DNA from: Aristolochia californica | Taxonomy: Eukaryota > Streptophyta > Magnoliopsida > Piperales > Aristolochiaceae | DNA: 64,000 nucleotides | Reading direction: 5' to 3' | Assembly: GCA_029961685.1 (NCBI GenBank) | Contig: JARWKL010000001.1 | Span: 31,012,295-31,076,294, forward strand | In this document: positions 23,952-38,255 of the stretch, in pieces | How the letters are laid out: every line of letters starts with the position of its first letter | Numbering within the stretch: the first letter of the stretch is position 1 | Notes under the pieces: generated by a model | Told to the model about the DNA's origin: nothing | What the model saw: only the letters and a program-made list of their open reading frames with translations | Database searches by the model: none | Translations under genes and position numbers: made by a program

Positions 23952-25146
23952 TGATGTAAAATTTAGTTACATCGGCTTTAATACCTCGCAAGCGTATGAA
24001 TCGTTCATGTAATCTAGCAGTGAGCGAGGATCATATCCACAGGGAGGATTGAATTCTGTGTATTCTTCAGTTAACTAGCCTAAGCAAATATGATGAATTA
24101 ATCTGAACTAAACACTAATTATATCCTAAATTATCAAGTAATAATCTAATTAACTACTTGCACAACAGGAAACGTCAACTCTGGATTTTACCGTGATTCG
24201 TGCCTCTCTCGAGTGCCACGTAACCACGAGTCCGGATTCTCAATCCTTGCTTCTAGCCCCTCTCGGGCGCCTAGAGTTAATGACAAAGAGCGGATTACAA
24301 TAGAATGCAGAGAATCAATTTCCTATTGTGATGATGCTAAAATTATCACATTTGGATTTTACCGTGATTCATGCCTCTCTCGAGCGCCACGTAATCACGA
24401 ATTCGATTTCTCAATCCTTGTGTCTAGCCCCTCTCGGGCGCATAGAGTGAAAGACAGAAATCGGATTAAAATACCAAAATCCAACCTCAATTATAATCCT
24501 ACCCTAATTAGCTAATTTAATGAAATATCTAGAAAGAAAATCTTAAATAAATATTAATTATCAAATCAGATTCAATTAACATTCAAAACCTAAGTTCAAA
24601 CCATATAAAAACTAAATTCAATAATGACGAATTACTCCCCTTCTTCCTCCTCTTGCTCGGGCAGCAACTCGTTCTCACGGGTGCTACAATTTCCCGAAAT
24701 CAATGGCTTCGGGTTGGCAAGAGTGAGTGGCTGGAGGTAGAAATGACGCCGGTGACGACGGTTAGAAGCCGACGGACGGAGGTAACGTCCGGCGAAGAGC
24801 GAAACAGAGTTGATGTTCTCTAACCGGCTCTCTTGAGTCTCGGTTGGAGTCGGAATGGCTCCGGGACTGGTTGGAATATGTGATACACGCCGAAGGATGG
24901 TTGGAAAGCGGGATTGGCACCGGAGAAGCCCTCTCGGATCACTTCTCAGCCTGGTGAGCGACGACTGTCGAACTCACCTCGATGGAGACTCTCTCGAGTA
25001 CTCCTCGGGTTTGTTCTCGGTTGCTGGATGGCGGTGGACGATGGTGGATGATGGTGGACGACGGTGGCGCGGCAAAAGGTATTGGCCCGGCGAACGACGG
25101 TGGGGAACTCCTCTCGGGTCTTCCCCTGTTTCCGGTCAAAAACCTC
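23952..25146 (-). repeat. 5' LTR of the Athila-like element, truncated
   Basis: Matches the first 1183 bp of the 3' LTR, with a net 12-bp gain caused by an extra GATGGTGGATGAT-like unit near 25040. It ends abruptly at AAAAACCTC, corresponding to 16230 in the other copy, so about 402 bp are missing. In element orientation the lost part is the beginning of U3, where enhancers usually lie. The junction shares CTC with the satellite that follows (CACTCAGTTAAAA). Confidence 0.9.
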
Positions 25147-28100
25147 AGTTAAAAATCCCCTTCCTCCCCCTTTTCCCGACGATTGGAAAACCTGATATTT
25201 AAAACTAAAAAGAACTTACAATCCCTAAAAATTACAGACACTCTTTGGAATTATCTCTCTCTACATTGTTGCATTGTGTATTTTCATTTTAGATGTACTC
25301 TTTTTTCTTAAATCAAAACTTTGAGTTTTCTCTTTCCCTTAATCCCTTAACCAAAAAGGCAAATAGATCACAAGAAAATGAAAATTTTAGAGTTTATGTA
25401 TGGAAAAAATTTAAAACAATAACAAATGTATGTAAAGAAAATTTATTCACACACCACCAATGAACACAAAAGTATTGTTGTCCAATTTTGTGAAATTCTA
25501 CTAGATCAACCCTAACAGCTTGGAATTTTATAAGAAAAAGATTTCTTCCACATAAGCTTTAAAAATGGATATGCATGCTTGAAACAGCTTAAAGATTCAA
25601 ATCACCTATGGATGCAAACCTTTTAAAGAAAATCACAAATGCTCATTAAATTCTCAAGTGAACGTGCGGTGGGATTTTTAGCCGAGTCAAACAAGCCATT
25701 ATTTTGACCAATTAAAAAAAGTTGACCTAACAATCATAGATGATTGTAAAGTGATTTATCATGCATAATGGGATATATTCTTAAGAAATGGTTTATGGAA
25801 TCGGAATCAACACTCTGGTTAAAAATCCACCTCCTCCCCCTTTTCCCGAATATTGCAAAACCAGATATCTAAAAAATAAAAAGAGCTTACAATCCCTAAA
25901 AATTATAGACACTCTTTGGAATTATCTCTCTCTACATTTGTGCGTTGTGCATTTCCTTTTTAGATGTACTCTTTTTTTTTTAAATCAAAACATTGAGTTT
26001 TCGCTCTCCCTTCATCCTGTAAACCAAAAAGGCAAATAGATCACAACAAAATGAAAATTTTAGAGTTTATGTCTGGAAAAAATTTAAAACAATAACAAAT
26101 GTAAGTAAAGAAAATTAATTCACACACCACAAATGAACACACAAGTTTTGTTGTCCAAGTTTGGGAAATTACACTAGTTCAACCCTAACAGCTGTGAATT
26201 TTATAAGAAAGACATTTCTTCCACACATGCTTTAAAAATGGATATGCATGCTTGTAACATGTTAAAGATGCAAATCACCTTTGGATCCAAACCTTTTAAA
26301 GAGAATAACAAATGCTCGTAAAATTCTCAAGTGAACGTGCGGTGAGATATTTACCCGAGTCAAACAAGCCATTATTTTGCCCTTTTACAAAAAGCTGACC
26401 TAACAATCATAGATGATTGTACAGTGATTTATTGTGTGTAACGGGCTATAGTACCCTAAGAAATGGCTTACGGATTGGGAGTCAACACTCAGTTAAAAAT
26501 CCCTCTCCTACCCCTTTTCCAGACAATCAAAAAACTGATATATAAAAACTAAAAAGAGCTTACAATCCCTAAAAATTACAAACACTCTTTGGAATTATCT
26601 CTCTCTACATTGTTGCAATGTGCATTTCCATTTTAGATGTACTCTTTTTTCTTAAATCAAAACTTTGATTTTTCTCTTTCGCTTAATCCCATAACCCAAA
26701 AGGCAAATAGATCACAATAAAATGAAAATTTTAGAGTTGATGTATGGAAAAAATTTAAAACAATAACAAATGTAAATAAAGAAAATTTATTCACACACCA
26801 CCAATGAACACAAAAGTTTTGTTGTCCAATTTTGTGAAATTCCACTAGTTCAACCCTAACAGCTTGGAATTTTATAAGAAAGAGATTTCTTCCACATAAG
26901 CATTAAAAATGGATATGGATGCTTGAAACAGCTTAAAGATGCAAATCACCTATGGATACAAACCTTTTAAAGAGAATCACAAACGCTCATTAAATTCTCA
27001 AGTGAATGAACATGCCATTATTTAGCCCTTTTACAAAAAGTTGACCTAACAATCATAGATGAGTGTACAGTGATTTATCATGCGTAACGGGGTATTGAAC
27101 CCTAAGAAATGGCTTACGGATTGGGAGTCAACACTCCGTTAAAAATCCCCCACCTCCACCTTTTCCCGACAATTGCAAAACCTTATATATAAAAACTAAA
27201 AAGAGTTTACAATCCCTAAAAATTACAAATACACTTTGGAATTATCTCTTTCTACATTTGTGCATTGTGCATTTCCATTTTATATGTACTTTTTTTTCTT
27301 AATTCAAAACTTTGAGTTTTCGCTCTCCCTTAATCCTGTAAACCAAAAAGGCAAATAGATCACAACAAAATGAAAATTTTAGAGTTTATGTATGGAAAAG
27401 ATTTAAAACAAGACCAAATGTAAGTAAATAAAATTTATTCACACACCACAAATGAACACAATAGTTTTGTTGTCCAAGTTTGGGAAATTCCACTAGTTCA
27501 ACCCTAACAGCTTGGAATTTTATAAGAAAGAGATTTCTTCCACATAAGCTTTAAAAAAGGATATGCATGCTTGAAACAGATTAAATATGCAAATCACATA
27601 CGGATCTAAAACTTTTAAAGAGAATAACAAAAGCTCATTAAATTCTCATGTGAACTTAAGTGGGATATTTACACGAGTCAAACAAGCCATTATTTTGCCT
27701 ATTTACAAAAACCTGACCTAACAATCACAGATGATTGGAAAGTGATTTATCGTGCGTAACGGGCTATATTACCCTAAGAAATGGCTTAGGGTTGGGATTC
27801 AACACTCAGTTATAAATCCCTGCCTCCCCCTTTTCTCGACGATTGCAAAACCTGATATATAAAAACTAAAAAGAGCTTACAATTCCTAAAAATTACAGAC
27901 ACTCTTTGGAATTATCTCTCTCGACACTTGTGCATTGTCCATTTCTATTTTAGATGCACTCTTTTTTCTTAAATCAAAACTTTGAGTTTTCATTCTCCCT
28001 TCATCCCGTAAACCAAAAAGACAAATAGATCACAACAAAATGAAAATTTTAGAGTTTATGTATGGAAAGAATTTAAAACAATAACAAATGTAAGTAAAGA

Positions 28101-31100
28101 AACTTTATTCACACACCACAAATGAAGACAAAAGTTTTGTTGTCATGGTTTGGGAAATTCCACTAGTTGATTCCTAAGAACTTGGAGTTTTCTAAGAAAG
28201 AGATTTCTTCCACACATACTTTAAAAATGGATGTGCATGCTTGAAGCATGTTAAAGATGCAAATCACCTATAGATCCAAACCTTTTAAAGAGAATAACAA
28301 ACGCTCATTAAATTCTCAAGTGAACGTGCGGTGGGATATTTAGCCGAGTCAAACAAGACATTATTTTGACCATTTACAAATAGTTGACTTAACAACCATT
28401 GATGATTGTAAATTGATTTATCATGCGTAAGGGCTATATTACCCTAAGAAATGGCTTATGGATTGGGAATCAACACATAGGTTAAAAATCCACCGCCTCC
28501 CCCTTTTCCCGACGATTGCAAAACCAGATATCTAAAAACTAAAAAGAGCTTACAATCCCTAAAAATTATAGGCACTCTTTGGAATTATCTCTCTCTACAT
28601 TTGTGCGTTGTGCATTTCCATTTTAGATGTACTCTTTTTTCTTAAATCAAAACATTGAGTTTTCGCACTCCCTCCATGCCGTAAATGAAAAAGGCAAATA
28701 GATCACAACAAAAAGAAAATTTTAGAGTTTACGTGTGGAAAAAATTTAAAACAATAAAAAATATAAGTAAAGAAAATTTATTCACACACCACCAATGAAC
28801 ACAAAAGTTTTGTTGTCCAAGTTTGGAAAATTTCACTAGTTCAACCCTAACCACTTGGAATTTTATAAGAAAGAGATTTCTTCCGCACATGCTTTAAAAA
28901 TTGATATGCATGTTTGAAACAAGTTAAAGATTCAAATCACTATGGATCCAAACCTTTTAAAGAGAATAACGAACGCTCATTAAATTCTCAAGTGAACGTG
29001 CGGTGGGATATTTAGCCGAGTCAAACAAGCCATTATTTTGTCTATTTATAAAAAGTTGACCTAACAATCATAGATGATTGTAAAGTGATTTATCGTGCGT
29101 AACGGACTATATTGCCCTAAGAATTGGCTTATGGATTGGGAGTCAACACTGAGTTAAAAACCCCCCACCTCCCCCTTTTCCCGACGATTGCAAAACCTGA
29201 AATATAAAAAATAAAAAAAGCTTACAATCCCTAAAAATTACAGACACTCTTTGGAATTATCTCTCTTAAAATTTGTGCATTGTGCATTTCATTTTAGATG
29301 TACTCTTTTTTCTTAAATCAAAACTTTGAGTTTTCGCTCTCCCTTCATCTTGTAAACCAAAAAGGCAAATAGATCACAAGAAAATGAAAATTTTAGAGTT
29401 TATGCATAGAAAAAGTTTAAAACAATAACAAATGTAAGTAAAGAAAATTTATTCACACACCACAAATGAAGACAAAAGTTTTGTTGTCATTGTTTTGGAA
29501 ATTCCACTAGTTCAACCGTCACAGCTTGGAGTTTTATAAGAAAGAGATTTCTTCCACACATGTTTTAAAAATGGATATGCATGCTTGAAGCATGTTAAAG
29601 ATGCAAATCACCTATAGATCCAAACCTTTTAAAGAGAGTAACAAACGCTCATTAAATTCTCAAGTGAACGTGCGGTGGGATATTTAGCCGAGTCAAACAA
29701 GCCATTATTTTGACCATTTACAAATAGTTGACTTAACAACCATTGATGATTGTGAATTGATTTATCATGCGTAAGGGCTATATTACCCTAAGAAATGGCT
29801 TATGGATTGGGAATCAACACTCAAGTTAAAAAGCCACCGCGTCCCCCTTTTCCGGACGATTGCAAAACCAGATATCTAAAGCGAGCTTACAATCCCTAAA
29901 AATTATAGACACTCTTTGGAATAATCTCTCTCTACATTTGTGCATTGTGCATTTCCACTTTTGATGTACTCTTTTTTCTTAAATCAAAACATTGAGTTTT
30001 CGCTCTCCCTTCATCCCGTAAACCAAAAGGGAAAATAGTTCACAACAAAATAAAAATTTTAGAGTTTATGTATCAAAAAATTTTAAACAATAACAAATGT
30101 AAGTAAATAAAATTTATTCACACACCACAAATGAACACAAAAGTTTTGTTGTCCAAGTTTTGGAAATTCCATTAGTTCAACCCTAACAGCTTGGAATTTT
30201 ATAAGAAAGAGATTTCTTCCACACATGCTTTAAAAATGGATATGCATGCTTGTAACATGTTAAAGATGCAAATAACCTATGGATCCAAACCTTTTAAAGC
30301 GAATAACAAACGCTCATCAAAATTCTCAAGTGAACGTGCGGTGGGATATTTACACGAGTCAAACAAGCCATTATATTGACCTTTTACAAAAATCTGACCA
30401 AACAATCATAGATAATTGTACAATGATTTATCGTGCGTAACGGGCTATAGTACCCTAAGATATGGCTTACGGATTGGGAGTCAACACACTATAAAAAATC
30501 CCCTACCTCCCCCTTTTCCCAACGATTGCAAAACCTGATATATATAAAAACTGAAATGAGCTTACAATCCCTAAAAATTACTGACACTCTTTGGAATTAT
30601 CTCTCTCTGTTGCATTGTGCATTTCCATTTTAGAAGTACGCTTTTTTCTTAAATCAAAACTTTGAGTTTTCTCTTTCCCTTAATCCCTTTACCAAAACGG
30701 CAAATAGATCACACACAAATGAAAATTTTAGAGTTTATGTAAGGAAAAAAATTAAAACAATAACAAATGTAAGTAAAGAAAATTTTTTCACACCACCAAC
30801 GAACACAAAAGTTTTGTTGTCCAAGTTTGTGAAATTCCACTACATCAACCCTAACAGCTTGCAATTTTATAAGAAAGAGATTTCTTCTAGATAAGCTTTA
30901 AAAATGGATATACATGCTTGAAACATCTTAAAGATGAAAATCACCTATGGATGCTAATCTTTTAAAGAATATCACAAACGCTCATTAAATTCTCAAGTGA
31001 ACGTGCAGTGGGATATTTTCCCGAGTCAAACAAGCCCTTATTTTGCCCATTTACAAAAAGTTCACCTAACAATCATACATGATTGTAAAGTGATTTATCG

Positions 31101-34100
31101 TGCGTAACGGATTACATTACCCTAAGAAATGGCTTATGGATTTGGCCTCAACACTCAGGTAAAAATCCCCCGCCTCCTCTTTTCCAGACGATTGCAAAAC
31201 CCTAAAATTAAAAAAATTAAAAGAGTTTACAATCCCTAAAAATTATAGACAGTCTTTGGAATTATCTCTCACTACATTTGTGCATTGTGTATTTTAATTT
31301 TAGATGTAATCTTTTTTCTTAAATCAAAACTTTGAGTTTTCGCTCTCCCTAAATCCCTTAATCCAAAAAGGCAAATAGATTAGAACAAAATGAAAATTTT
31401 AGAGTTTATGTATGGAAAAAATTTGAAAAATTAACAAATTTAAGTAAAGAAAATTTATTCACACACCTCAAATGAACACAAAAGCTTTGTTGTTCAAGTT
31501 TAGGAAATTCCACTAGTTCAACCCTAGCAGCTTGGAATTTTATAAGAAAGAGATATCTTCAACATATGCTTTAAAAATGGATATGCATGCTTGAAACATG
31601 TTAAAGATGCAAATCCAATATGGATCCAAACATTTTAAAGAGAATAACAAAAGCTCATTAAATTCTCAAGTGAACGTGCGGTGGGATAATTACTAGAGTC
31701 AAACAAGCCATTATTTTACCCATTTAAAAAATGTTGACTTAACAATCTTAGATGATTGTAAAGTGATTTATCATGCGTAACGGGCTATAGTACCCTTAGA
31801 AAAGGCTTATGGATTGGGAGTCAACCCTCAGTTAAAAATCCCCTGCCTCCCCTTTTTCCCGACGATTGCAAAACCTTATTTATAAAAACTAAAAAGAGCT
31901 TACAATCCCAAAAAATTACATACACTTTTTGGAATTATCTCTCTCCACATTTGTGGATTGAGCATTTCCATTTTAGATGTACTCATTTTCTTAAATCAAA
32001 CTTTGAGTTTTCTCTCTCCCTTCATATCGTAAACCAAAGAGGCAACACGATCACAACAAAATGAAAATTTTAGAGTTTATGTATGGAAAAAATTTAAAAC
32101 AATTACAAATGTAAGTAAAGTAAATTTCTTCACACACCATAAATGAAGACAAAAGTTTTGTTCTCCAAGTTTGGGAAATTGCACTTCTTCAACCCTAACA
32201 GCTTGAAATTTTATAAGAAAGAGATTTATTCCACATAAGCCACAAAAATGGATATGCATGATTGAAACATGTTAAAGATGCAAATTACATATGGATCCAA
32301 ACCTTTAAAAGAGAATAACAAACACTTATTAAATTCTCAATTGAACGTGCGGTGGGATCTTTACCCGAGTCAAACAAGCCATTATTTTGCCCTTTTAAAA
32401 AAAGTTGATCTAAGAATATTAGATGATTGTAAAGTGATTTATCGTGCATAACGGGCTATATTACCCTAAGAAATGGCTTATGGATATGGAGTCAACACTC
32501 AGTTAAAAATCCCCCACCTACCTCTTTTCTCGACGATTGCAAAACCTGATATATAAAAACTAAAAAGAGCTTACAATCCCTAAAAATTATAGACACTCTT
32601 TGGAATTATCTCTCCCTAAATTTTTGCATTGTGAATTTCCATTTTAGATGTACTCTTTTTTATTAATTCAAAACTTTGAGTTTTCACTCTTCCTTCATCC
32701 CATAAACCAAAAAGGCAAATAGATCACAACAAAATGAAAATTTTAGAGCTTATGGATGGAAAACATTTAAAACAATAACAAATTTAAGTAAATAAAATAT
32801 ATTCACACACCTCAAATGAAGACAAAAGTTTTGTTGTCATGGTTTGGGAAATTCCACTAGTTCAACCCTAGCAGTTGGAGTTTAATAGGAAAGAGATTTC
32901 TTCCACACATGCTTTAAAAATGGATATGTATTCTTGAAACATGTTAAAGATGCAAATCACCTATGGATCAAAACCTTTTAAAGAGAATAACAAATGCTCA
33001 TTAAATTCTCAAGTGAATGTGCGGTGGGATATTTACCCGAGTCAAACAAGCCATTATTTAGACCATTTACCAAAAGTTGACTTAACAATCATAGATTCTT
33101 GTAAAGTGATTTGACCTAACGGGCTATATTACCCTAAGAAATGGCTTATGGGTTGGGAGTCAACACTCAGGTTAAAAATCCCCCACCTCCCCCTTTTCCC
33201 GACGATTGCAAAACCTAATATATAAAAACTAAAAAGTGCATACAATCCCTAAAAATTACAGACACTCTTTGGAATTATCTCTCTCTACATTTGTGCATTG
33301 TCATTTCCATTTTAGATGTACTCTTTTTTCATAAATAAAAAATTTAAGTTTTCGCTCTCCCTTCATCCCGAAAACATAAAAGGCAAATAGATCACAACAA
33401 AATGAAAATTTAAGAGTTTAAGTGTGGAAAAATTTTCAAAGAAAAAAAAATATAAGTAAAGAAAATTTATTCACACACTACAAATGAACACAAAAGTTTT
33501 GTTATCCATGTTTGGGAAATTCCACTAGTTCAACCCTAACAACTTGCAATTTTATAAGAAAGAGATTTCTTCCACACATGCTTTAAAAATGGATTTGCAT
33601 GCTTGAAAGATGTTAAAGATGCAAATCACCTATGGATCCAAACCTTTTAAAGTGAATAAAAAACGCTCATTAAATTTTCAAGTGAACGTGCGGTGGTATA
33701 TTTACCCGAGACAAACAAGCCATTATTTTTCCCTTTTACAAAAACCTGACCTATCAATCATAGATGATTTTAAAGTGATATTTCTTGCGTAACTGGCTAT
33801 GTTACCCTAAGAAATGGCTTATGGATTCAGAAGCAACACTCAGTAAAACATCCCCCGCCTCCACCTTTTCCCGAAGATTGCAAAACCTGATAAATAAAAA
33901 CAAAAAAAAGCTTACAATCCCTAAAAATTACAGACACTCTTTGGAATTATCTCTCTCTACATTTGTGCATTGTCATTTCCATTTCAGATATACTCTTTTT
34001 TCTTAAATAAAAAATTTAAGTTTTCACTCTCCCTTCATCCCGAAAACATAAAAGGCAAATAGATCACAACAAAATGAAAATTTTAGAGTTGATGTATGGA

Positions 34101-36988
34101 AAAAATTTAAAACAATAATGAATGTAAGTTAGGAAAATTTATTCACAACACCACAAATGAACACAAAAGTTTCATTGTCCAAGTTTGTGAAATTCCACTA
34201 GTTCAACCCTAACAGCTTGGAATTTTATAAGTAAGAGAATTCTTCCACATAAGCTTTAAAAATGGGTATGCATGCTTGAAACATGTTAAAGATTCAAATC
34301 ACATATGGATCTAAACCTTTTAAAGAGCTACAAAAGCTCATTAAATTCTCATGTGAACATGCGTGGGATATTTACCCGAGTCAAACTAGCCATTATTTTG
34401 CCCATTTAAAAAAAGTTGACCTAACCATCACAGATGATTGTAAAGTGATTTATCGTGCGTAACGGGCTATATTACCTGAGAAATGCCTTATGGATTGGGA
34501 TTCAACATTCAGTTAAAAATTCCATGCCTCCCCCTTTTCCCAACGATTGCAAAACCTGATATATAAAAACTAAAAGGAGCTTACAATCCCTAAAAATTAC
34601 AGACCCTCTTTGGAATTATCTCTCTCTACATTTGTGCATTGTCCATTTCAATTTTAGATGTACTCTTTTTTCTTAAATCATAACTTTAAAGTTTTCACGC
34701 TCCCTTCATGCTGTAAACTAAAAAGGCAAATAGATCACAACAAAAAGAAAATTTTAGAGTTTATGTGTGGAAAATATTTAAAACAATAACAAATATAAGT
34801 AAAGAAAATTTATTCACACACCACCAATGAACAAAAAAGTTTTGTTGTCCAAGTTTGGGAAATTCCACTACTTTAACCCTAAAGAGATTTCTTCCACACA
34901 TGCTTTAAAAATGGATATGCATGCTTGAAACATGTTAAAGATGCAAATCACCTATGGATCCAAACCTTTTAAAGAGAATAACAAACTCTTGATTAAATTC
35001 TCAAGTATACGTGCGGTGGGATATTTACCCGAGTCAAACAAGCCATTATTTTGTCCATTTACAAAAATTTGACCTAACGATCATAGATGATTGTAAAGTG
35101 ATTATCATGCGTAACGGGCTATATTACCCTAAGAATTGGCTTATGGATTGGGAGTCAACACTAAGTTAAAAATCCCCCGCCTCCCCCTATTCCCGACGAT
35201 TACAAAACTTGATATATAAAAACTAAAAAAGGCTTACAATCCCTAAAAATTACAGACACTCTTTGGAATTATCTCTCTCTAAATTTGTGCATTGTGCATT
35301 TTATTTTAGATGTACTCTTTTTTCTTAAATCAAAATTTTGAGTTTTCGCCCTCCATTCATGTTGTAAACCAAAAAGGCAAAAAAATCACAACAAAATAAA
35401 ATTTTTAGAGTTTATGTAGGGAAAAAGCTTAAAACAATAACAAATGTAAGAAAAGAAAATTTATTCACACACCACAAATGAAGAAAAAAGTTTTATTGTC
35501 CAAGTTTGGGAAATTCTACTAGTTCAACCCTAACAGCTTGGAGTTTTATAAGAAAGAGATTTCTTCCACGCATACTTTAAAAATGGATATGCATGCTTGA
35601 AGCATGTTAAAGATAAAAATCACCTATGGATCCATACCTTTTAAAGAGAATAACAAACGCTCATTAAATTCTCAAGTCAACGTGCGGTGGGATATTTAGC
35701 CGAGTCAAACAAGCCATTATTTTGCCCATTGACAAAAAGTTGACCTAACAATCATAGATAATTGTAAAGTGATTTATCGTGTGTAACGGGCTATATTACC
35801 CTAAGAATTGGCATATAGATTGGAAATCAACACTCAGTTAAAAAACCCCGCCTCCCCCTTTTTCTGACGATCGCAAAACCCGATATATAAAAACTAAAAA
35901 AAGCCTACAATCCCTAAAAATTACAAACACTCTTTGGAATTATCTCTCTCTACAATTGTGCATTGTGCATTTCATTTTAGATGTACTCTTTTTTCTTAAA
36001 GCAAAACTTTGAGTTTTTGCTCTCCCTTCATCCCGTAAACCAAAAAGGCAAATAGATCACAACAAAATGAAAATTTTAGAGTTTATGTATGGAAAAAAAT
36101 TAAAACAATAAGAAATTTAAGTAAATAAAATTTATTCACATACCAAAAATGAACATAAAAGTTTTGTTGCATGGTTTGGGAAATTCCACTAGTTCAACCA
36201 TAACAGCTTGGAGTTTTATAAGAAAGAGATTTCTTCCACACATGCTTTAAAAATAGATATGCATGCTTGAAGCATGTTAAAGATGCAAATCACCTATGGA
36301 TCCAAACCTTTTAAAGAGAAAACAAACGCTCATTAAATTTTCAAGTGAACGTGCGGTGGGATATTTAGCCGTGTCAAACAGGCCATTATTTTGACCATTT
36401 ACAAAAAGCTGACCAAACAATCATAGATGATTGTAAAGTAATTTATCATGCTTAACGGGCTATATTACCCTAAGAAATGGTTTTTGGATTTGGAATCAAC
36501 ACTCAGGTTAAAAATCCACCGCTTCCCCCTTTTACCGACGATTGCAAAACCTGATATTAAAAACTAAAAAGTGCTTCAATCCCTAAAAATTATAGACACT
36601 CTTTGGAATTATCTCTCTCTACTTTTGTGCATTGTTCATTTCCATTTTAGATGTACTCTTTTTTCTTAAATCAAAACATTGAGTTTTCGCTCTCCCTTCA
36701 TCCCGTAAACCAAAAAGGCAAATAGATCACAACAAAATGAAAATTTTAGAGTTTATGTATGGAAAAAATTTAAAACATTAAAAAATTTAAGTAAATAAAA
36801 TTTGTGCACACACCAAAAATGAACACAAAAGTTTTGTTGTCCAAGTTTGGGAAATTCCACTAGTTCAACCCTAACAGCTTGGAATTTTATAAGAAAGAGA
36901 TTTCTGCCACACATGCTTTAAAATGGATATGCATGCTTGTAACATGTTAATGATGCAAATCACCTATGGATCCAAACCTTTTAAAGAG
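25147..36988 (+). repeat. ~667-bp tandem satellite, block 3
   Basis: Starts inside the monomer cut by the gypsy element: its class C 3' half (CTTAATCCCTTAACC near 25339) fits the class C 5' half at 14924. Anchors are at 25610, 26283, 26953, 27602, 28272, 28944, 29616, 30281, 30949, 31622, 32293, 32965, 33633, 34307, 34956, 35628, 36298 and 36968. The last monomer is split by the copia element 16 bp after its anchor. Monomers at 28272 and 29616 share rare variants with the one at 14251. A small deletion removes about 20-25 bp near 34880. No host gene is seen. Confidence 0.96.
36984..36988. other. Target-site duplication AAGAG, left copy (copia)
   Basis: AAGAG precedes the left LTR and recurs at 42815-42819 after the right LTR. 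In uninterrupted monomers the site reads TTTTAAAGAGAATAAC once. Confidence 0.88.
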
Positions 36989-37379
36989 TTTTGGAAGATG
37001 GGCTCAAGCCCACGAGCTCAAGACAAGAAACCCACACGTCAAAGGAGTGGCATATGAGTAAAATATGGTACTTTCCATAAAGTTGACATAGAAGTGTAAA
37101 TATGTGTTCCTTTTATGTCTTTTGTTTTATCAAGTTGTATCCCTAAGGGTATTGTAAAACTATAAATAAAGGCATTGGCTAAGAGGTAGGGTATTGAAGC
37201 ACTCTCCTCTCTTTCCAAAAATTCTTCTAGCCTTCATTTTTCTTTTTGATGCAACCCTCTTCTCCCTTAATCCAAACTCTCTTCTTCCACGTTCTTCTTC
37301 TTCTCTTGTCCTTCTCTCTTCTTCTTCTTCTTCTTTCTTGTTGATCTAAAGTTCCTTTCATGAGATCCTAAATTCTACA
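36989..37379 (+). repeat. 5' LTR of copia element (391 bp)
   Basis: Begins TTTTGGAAGATGGG, where the 3' LTR reads TGTATTGGAAGATGGG or TATTGGAAG; ends AATTCTACA. It contains TATAAATAAA at 37161-37170, a likely TATA box, and a CTT microsatellite at about 37317-37346. The canonical TG start is lost in this copy. Confidence 0.92.
37161..37170 (+). promoter_or_regulatory. TATA box in copia 5' LTR
   Basis: TATAAATAAA in the middle of the LTR is conserved in the 3' LTR at 42593-42602. It is the expected RNA polymerase II promoter for the genomic transcript. Confidence 0.6.
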
Positions 37380-37391
37380 TGGTATCAGAGC
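37380..37391 (+). other. Primer binding site, initiator tRNA-Met
   Basis: TGGTATCAGAGC directly follows the 5' LTR. It is the standard plant copia primer site complementary to the 3' end of initiator methionine tRNA. Confidence 0.95.
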
Positions 37392-38255
37392 AAGGAGTTT
37401 AGGATCTCATCATGGAGTTATTATGAAATCTGTTCAAGAAGTTGTAAAAGGAGTTCTGTTATAAAGAGATAACTTCATCATCTTCTTATTTACGTTTTTT
37501 TTTGTTTCCTTTTCTTATTTACATACTCCTTTTTACTGTTTTTCTTTACTTCTTGATTTTTGAGTCACATCAAGTCAACATAAATCTTTATATGTTGTAA
37601 AGATTTATTTCTATGACTAAATTGATGTTATAATCTTGACTCATTGTAAATCAATTACAAGAGTGAGCAAGATCATTTGCTATTTGCATCTTATTAAGAT
37701 TGATGGGTGAAATTCAATTACCTTTATGTAATTTGGATCCATCTCATTTGAGGTAGAATTCCAGCACATGTTGTTGTATCTTCTCCTAATTTAGGTTGCT
37801 CATGGGTTTGTGTTGAGTTGTTGGATGCCCATTACATGTTTGATGAAATTCCAACAGCCATTTACCCTTTGTAGTTCCCTTTTTTTTTAAGTTCAACATT
37901 TGAATTTTTTTCTTACGTTGAAGTCTCCCATGAGCTGAAGATAAATCTCTTCAAAGTGTCTTGGTTTGTCATTAAATCTTCTCTAAATTTTTGTCTATTG
38001 CTTGTTTGTGTTGGAGTTTGGATTAAGGCCTAATCGGTTGCATCTACTTTCTTCTCTTTGTTCTTATGAATACAAGAGAAGTTGAGTTATGGCTGGATGT
38101 TATTATCACTTTCTAAAGGCACAAATTTTTTGATAATTTGGTGCTTGCCCTTGTGAGAGAAATTGGTTCTTGCTCTCTTTTGTTGGTGATTGATTTGGTC
38201 TACGGGTTCTTCGAATTACATAAGAGTAATTGTTCTTTGAAGAAGGCCTTTTCCC
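37392..38255 (+). other. Leader of the copia element
   Basis: About 860 bp between primer site and gag. It is T-rich with many short upstream ATGs and no coherent frame. Packaging signals would lie here but none can be identified by eye. Confidence 0.6.

Larger units (their letters stand above)
15048..25146 (-). mobile_element. Athila-like Ty3/gypsy LTR retrotransposon, 5'-truncated
   Basis: Read on the minus strand: truncated 5' LTR (25146-23952), tRNA-Asp primer binding site (23945-23929), A-rich leader, gag and pol in one frame (about 23729-18327), a 1.7-kb 3' non-coding region, polypurine tract (16644-16633) and complete 3' LTR (16632-15048). Domain order in pol is protease, reverse transcriptase, RNase H, integrase, as in gypsy elements. 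There is no chromodomain and no recognisable env-like gene. The DLGA protease, the tRNA-Asp primer site and the long LTRs point to the Athila lineage. Five stops and at least two frameshifts make it non-autonomous. About 400 bp of the 5' LTR and about 83 bp of adjoining satellite are missing at the right end, so no target duplication can be recovered. LTRs differ by roughly 4-5% in the stretches I compared by eye. Confidence 0.93.

Noticed and set aside
37317..37346. CTT microsatellite as an independent repeat insertion.
   Set aside because: It is present in both copia LTRs and so belongs to the element.
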